Source of the DNA: CAYGTK01 sp964352775 | Lineage (GTDB): Bacteria > Bacteroidota > Bacteroidia > Chitinophagales > CAIOSU01 | Length of the DNA: 5,736 bases | NCBI GenBank assembly: GCA_964352775.1 | Contig: CAYGTK010000231.1 | Span: 1 to 5,736 of the forward strand | Direction of reading: 5' to 3' | The notes under the pieces: generated by a model | Told to the model about the DNA's origin: nothing | The model's database searches: none | The model's input: only the letters and a program-made list of their open reading frames with translations | Made by a program: the position numbers and the translations under genes | Part shown: one piece after another, positions 5,014-5,736 of the stretch | Layout of the letters: every line of letters begins with the position of its first letter | How positions within the stretch are numbered: position 1 is the first letter of the stretch

Positions 5014-5031
5014 TTACTTCCCGATACAAAA
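5014..5031 (-). other. Presumed attachment site at the mnmE 3' end
   Basis: The last 18 bases of mnmE, TTTTGTATCGGGAAGTAA, encode the conserved FCIGK end and the stop. This segment is the known insertion site of SGI1-type islands, whose attB is the mnmE (trmE/thdF) 3' end. Here an integrase gene and a drop in G+C follow directly. Only one copy is present in the window, so the core direct repeat cannot be confirmed. Confidence 0.5.
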
Positions 5032-5736
5032 CTTACTAAAAATATTCCCTAGCAAGTCATCATTAGTTACTTCGCCTGTTATTTCGCCCAAGGCGTGTAG
5101 GGCTTGGCGGATGTCTAGGGCTAGGAGTTCGCCACTCATATTTTTGTCCAGTCCTGTGAGTACGTCGTTCAGGGCCTGATCGGCACGTAGCAGCACATCG
5201 TAGTGGCGTATGTTGGTTACTAGGCCACCATCCATTTCTAGTTGGGTATCCATTACGTTGCTTACCAGTTGGGCGCGCAGGTCGTCTAAGTCGGTTTCGG
5301 CTTTGGCAGATATACCTACCAAGTTTATGTTGGGGTAGTTGCTTTGCCAATCGGCAGGTGCTAGGTCGGTTTTGTTGGCCACTACCAGTAGCGGAGTGCC
5401 TTCTTTACGTATTTTTTGTAGGTCGGCTTCCAGCTCTTGGGCGGTTAGCTCGTTCACATCAAACATGTATAGCACCACGGCAGATAGGTCTATCTTCTGC
5501 ATAGTTTTTTCTACCCCAATGCGCTCAATGCTATCCTTGGCTTCGCGAATGCCTGCCGTATCTATCAATCGGAACAAGATGCCGTTGATGTTCAGCACCT
5601 CTTCAATAGTATCGCGAGTAGTGCCGGCTATGTCGCTCACTATGGCCCGTTCTTCTTGCAATAGGGCATTAAGCAGGGTGCTTTTTCCTGCATTGGGTCG
5701 GCCCGCAATTACAGTAGCTACACCGTTCTTAAGTAC
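5014..5736 (-). CDS. mnmE: tRNA modification GTPase MnmE, C-terminal half (5' end outside window)
   Basis: A partial gene of 240 visible residues entering from the right edge. Its G domain is complete: P-loop GRPNAGKST (visible residues 12-20), switch GTTRDT (38-43), DTAG (59-62) and NKTD (121-124). The C-terminal helical domain ends in FCIGK, carrying the conserved C-[ILV]-G-K cysteine needed for the modification reaction. MnmE works with MnmG to place the carboxymethylaminomethyl (or taurinomethyl-type) group on U34 of certain tRNAs, using methylene-tetrahydrofolate and potassium-activated GTP hydrolysis in the cytoplasm. The first ATG-like codon seen (TTG, 5661) is internal, and the frame is open to the edge. 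Its composition is GC-richer than the rest of the window, marking it as host core DNA. The 3' end is intact, so the insertion preserves the gene. Confidence 0.96.
   Translation of the reverse strand, partial: VLKNGVATVIAGRPNAGKSTLLNALLQEERAIVSDIAGTTRDTIEEVLNINGILFRLIDTAGIREAKDSIERIGVEKTMQKIDLSAVVLYMFDVNELTAQELEADLQKIRKEGTPLLVVANKTDLAPADWQSNYPNINLVGISAKAETDLDDLRAQLVSNVMDTQLEMDGGLVTNIRHYDVLLRADQALNDVLTGLDKNMSGELLALDIRQALHALGEITGEVTNDDLLGNIFSKFCIGK

Noticed and set aside
5063..5350. 95-residue minus-strand frame within mnmE
   Set aside because: It is an out-of-frame shadow of the conserved MnmE sequence, rich in R, P and T as expected for a shifted GC-rich frame.
1..5736. CRISPR array, tRNA or rRNA genes, insertion sequence with transposase
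   Set aside because: No regularly spaced direct repeats, no cloverleaf-like segment and no transposase frame were seen on either strand.

Overview
The window looks like the chromosome of a member of the Bacteroidota, at the junction between a host housekeeping gene and an integrated mobile element. The grounds are a Bacteroidetes-style tyrosine integrase, an excisionase-like HTH protein and a replication-type protein of a kind I associate with this phylum, an XRE regulator with the typical small Bacteroidetes form, and AT-rich leaders with few Shine-Dalgarno sequences. No 16S or other marker allows a finer placement.

Right edge (5014-5736, minus strand): the 3' half of mnmE, cut by the window edge. 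It is visibly richer in G+C (about 45-53 % in sample lines) than everything to its left (about 38 % in sample lines). Its last codons are the site used by mnmE-targeting islands of the SGI1 type, so the AT-rich DNA to the left is most simply read as an element inserted at this 3' end. The other att copy is not in the window, so the element's far end is unseen.

Element core (1612-4853, minus strand): tyrosine integrase, then a one-base stop/start overlap into a 273-aa protein with a weak RteC-like C-terminus. After a 96-bp regulatory gap with two dyads come a 95-aa excisionase-like HTH protein and a 296-aa protein resembling phage/plasmid (gene II/X-like) replication initiators. No relaxase, coat, or morphogenesis ATPase gene is visible.

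Non-coding block (1192-1611): 420 bp between converging genes, rich in inverted repeats. It includes a 15-bp-arm hairpin just downstream of the Rep-like gene whose loop reads ACTTGAATATCA on the minus strand. This is the best candidate for a replication origin. Parts of its arms recur at 79-101.

Cargo/regulatory end (1-1191): an XRE repressor on the minus strand, divergent from a plus-strand pair encoding a small VanZ-like membrane protein and a secreted small protein. A 22-bp operator-like palindrome lies between them, and a 14/18 match to its central 18 bases lies upstream of the HTH-rep genes. The inferred picture is an integrative, possibly rolling-circle-replicating element whose repressor may control both its envelope cargo and its excision/replication genes.
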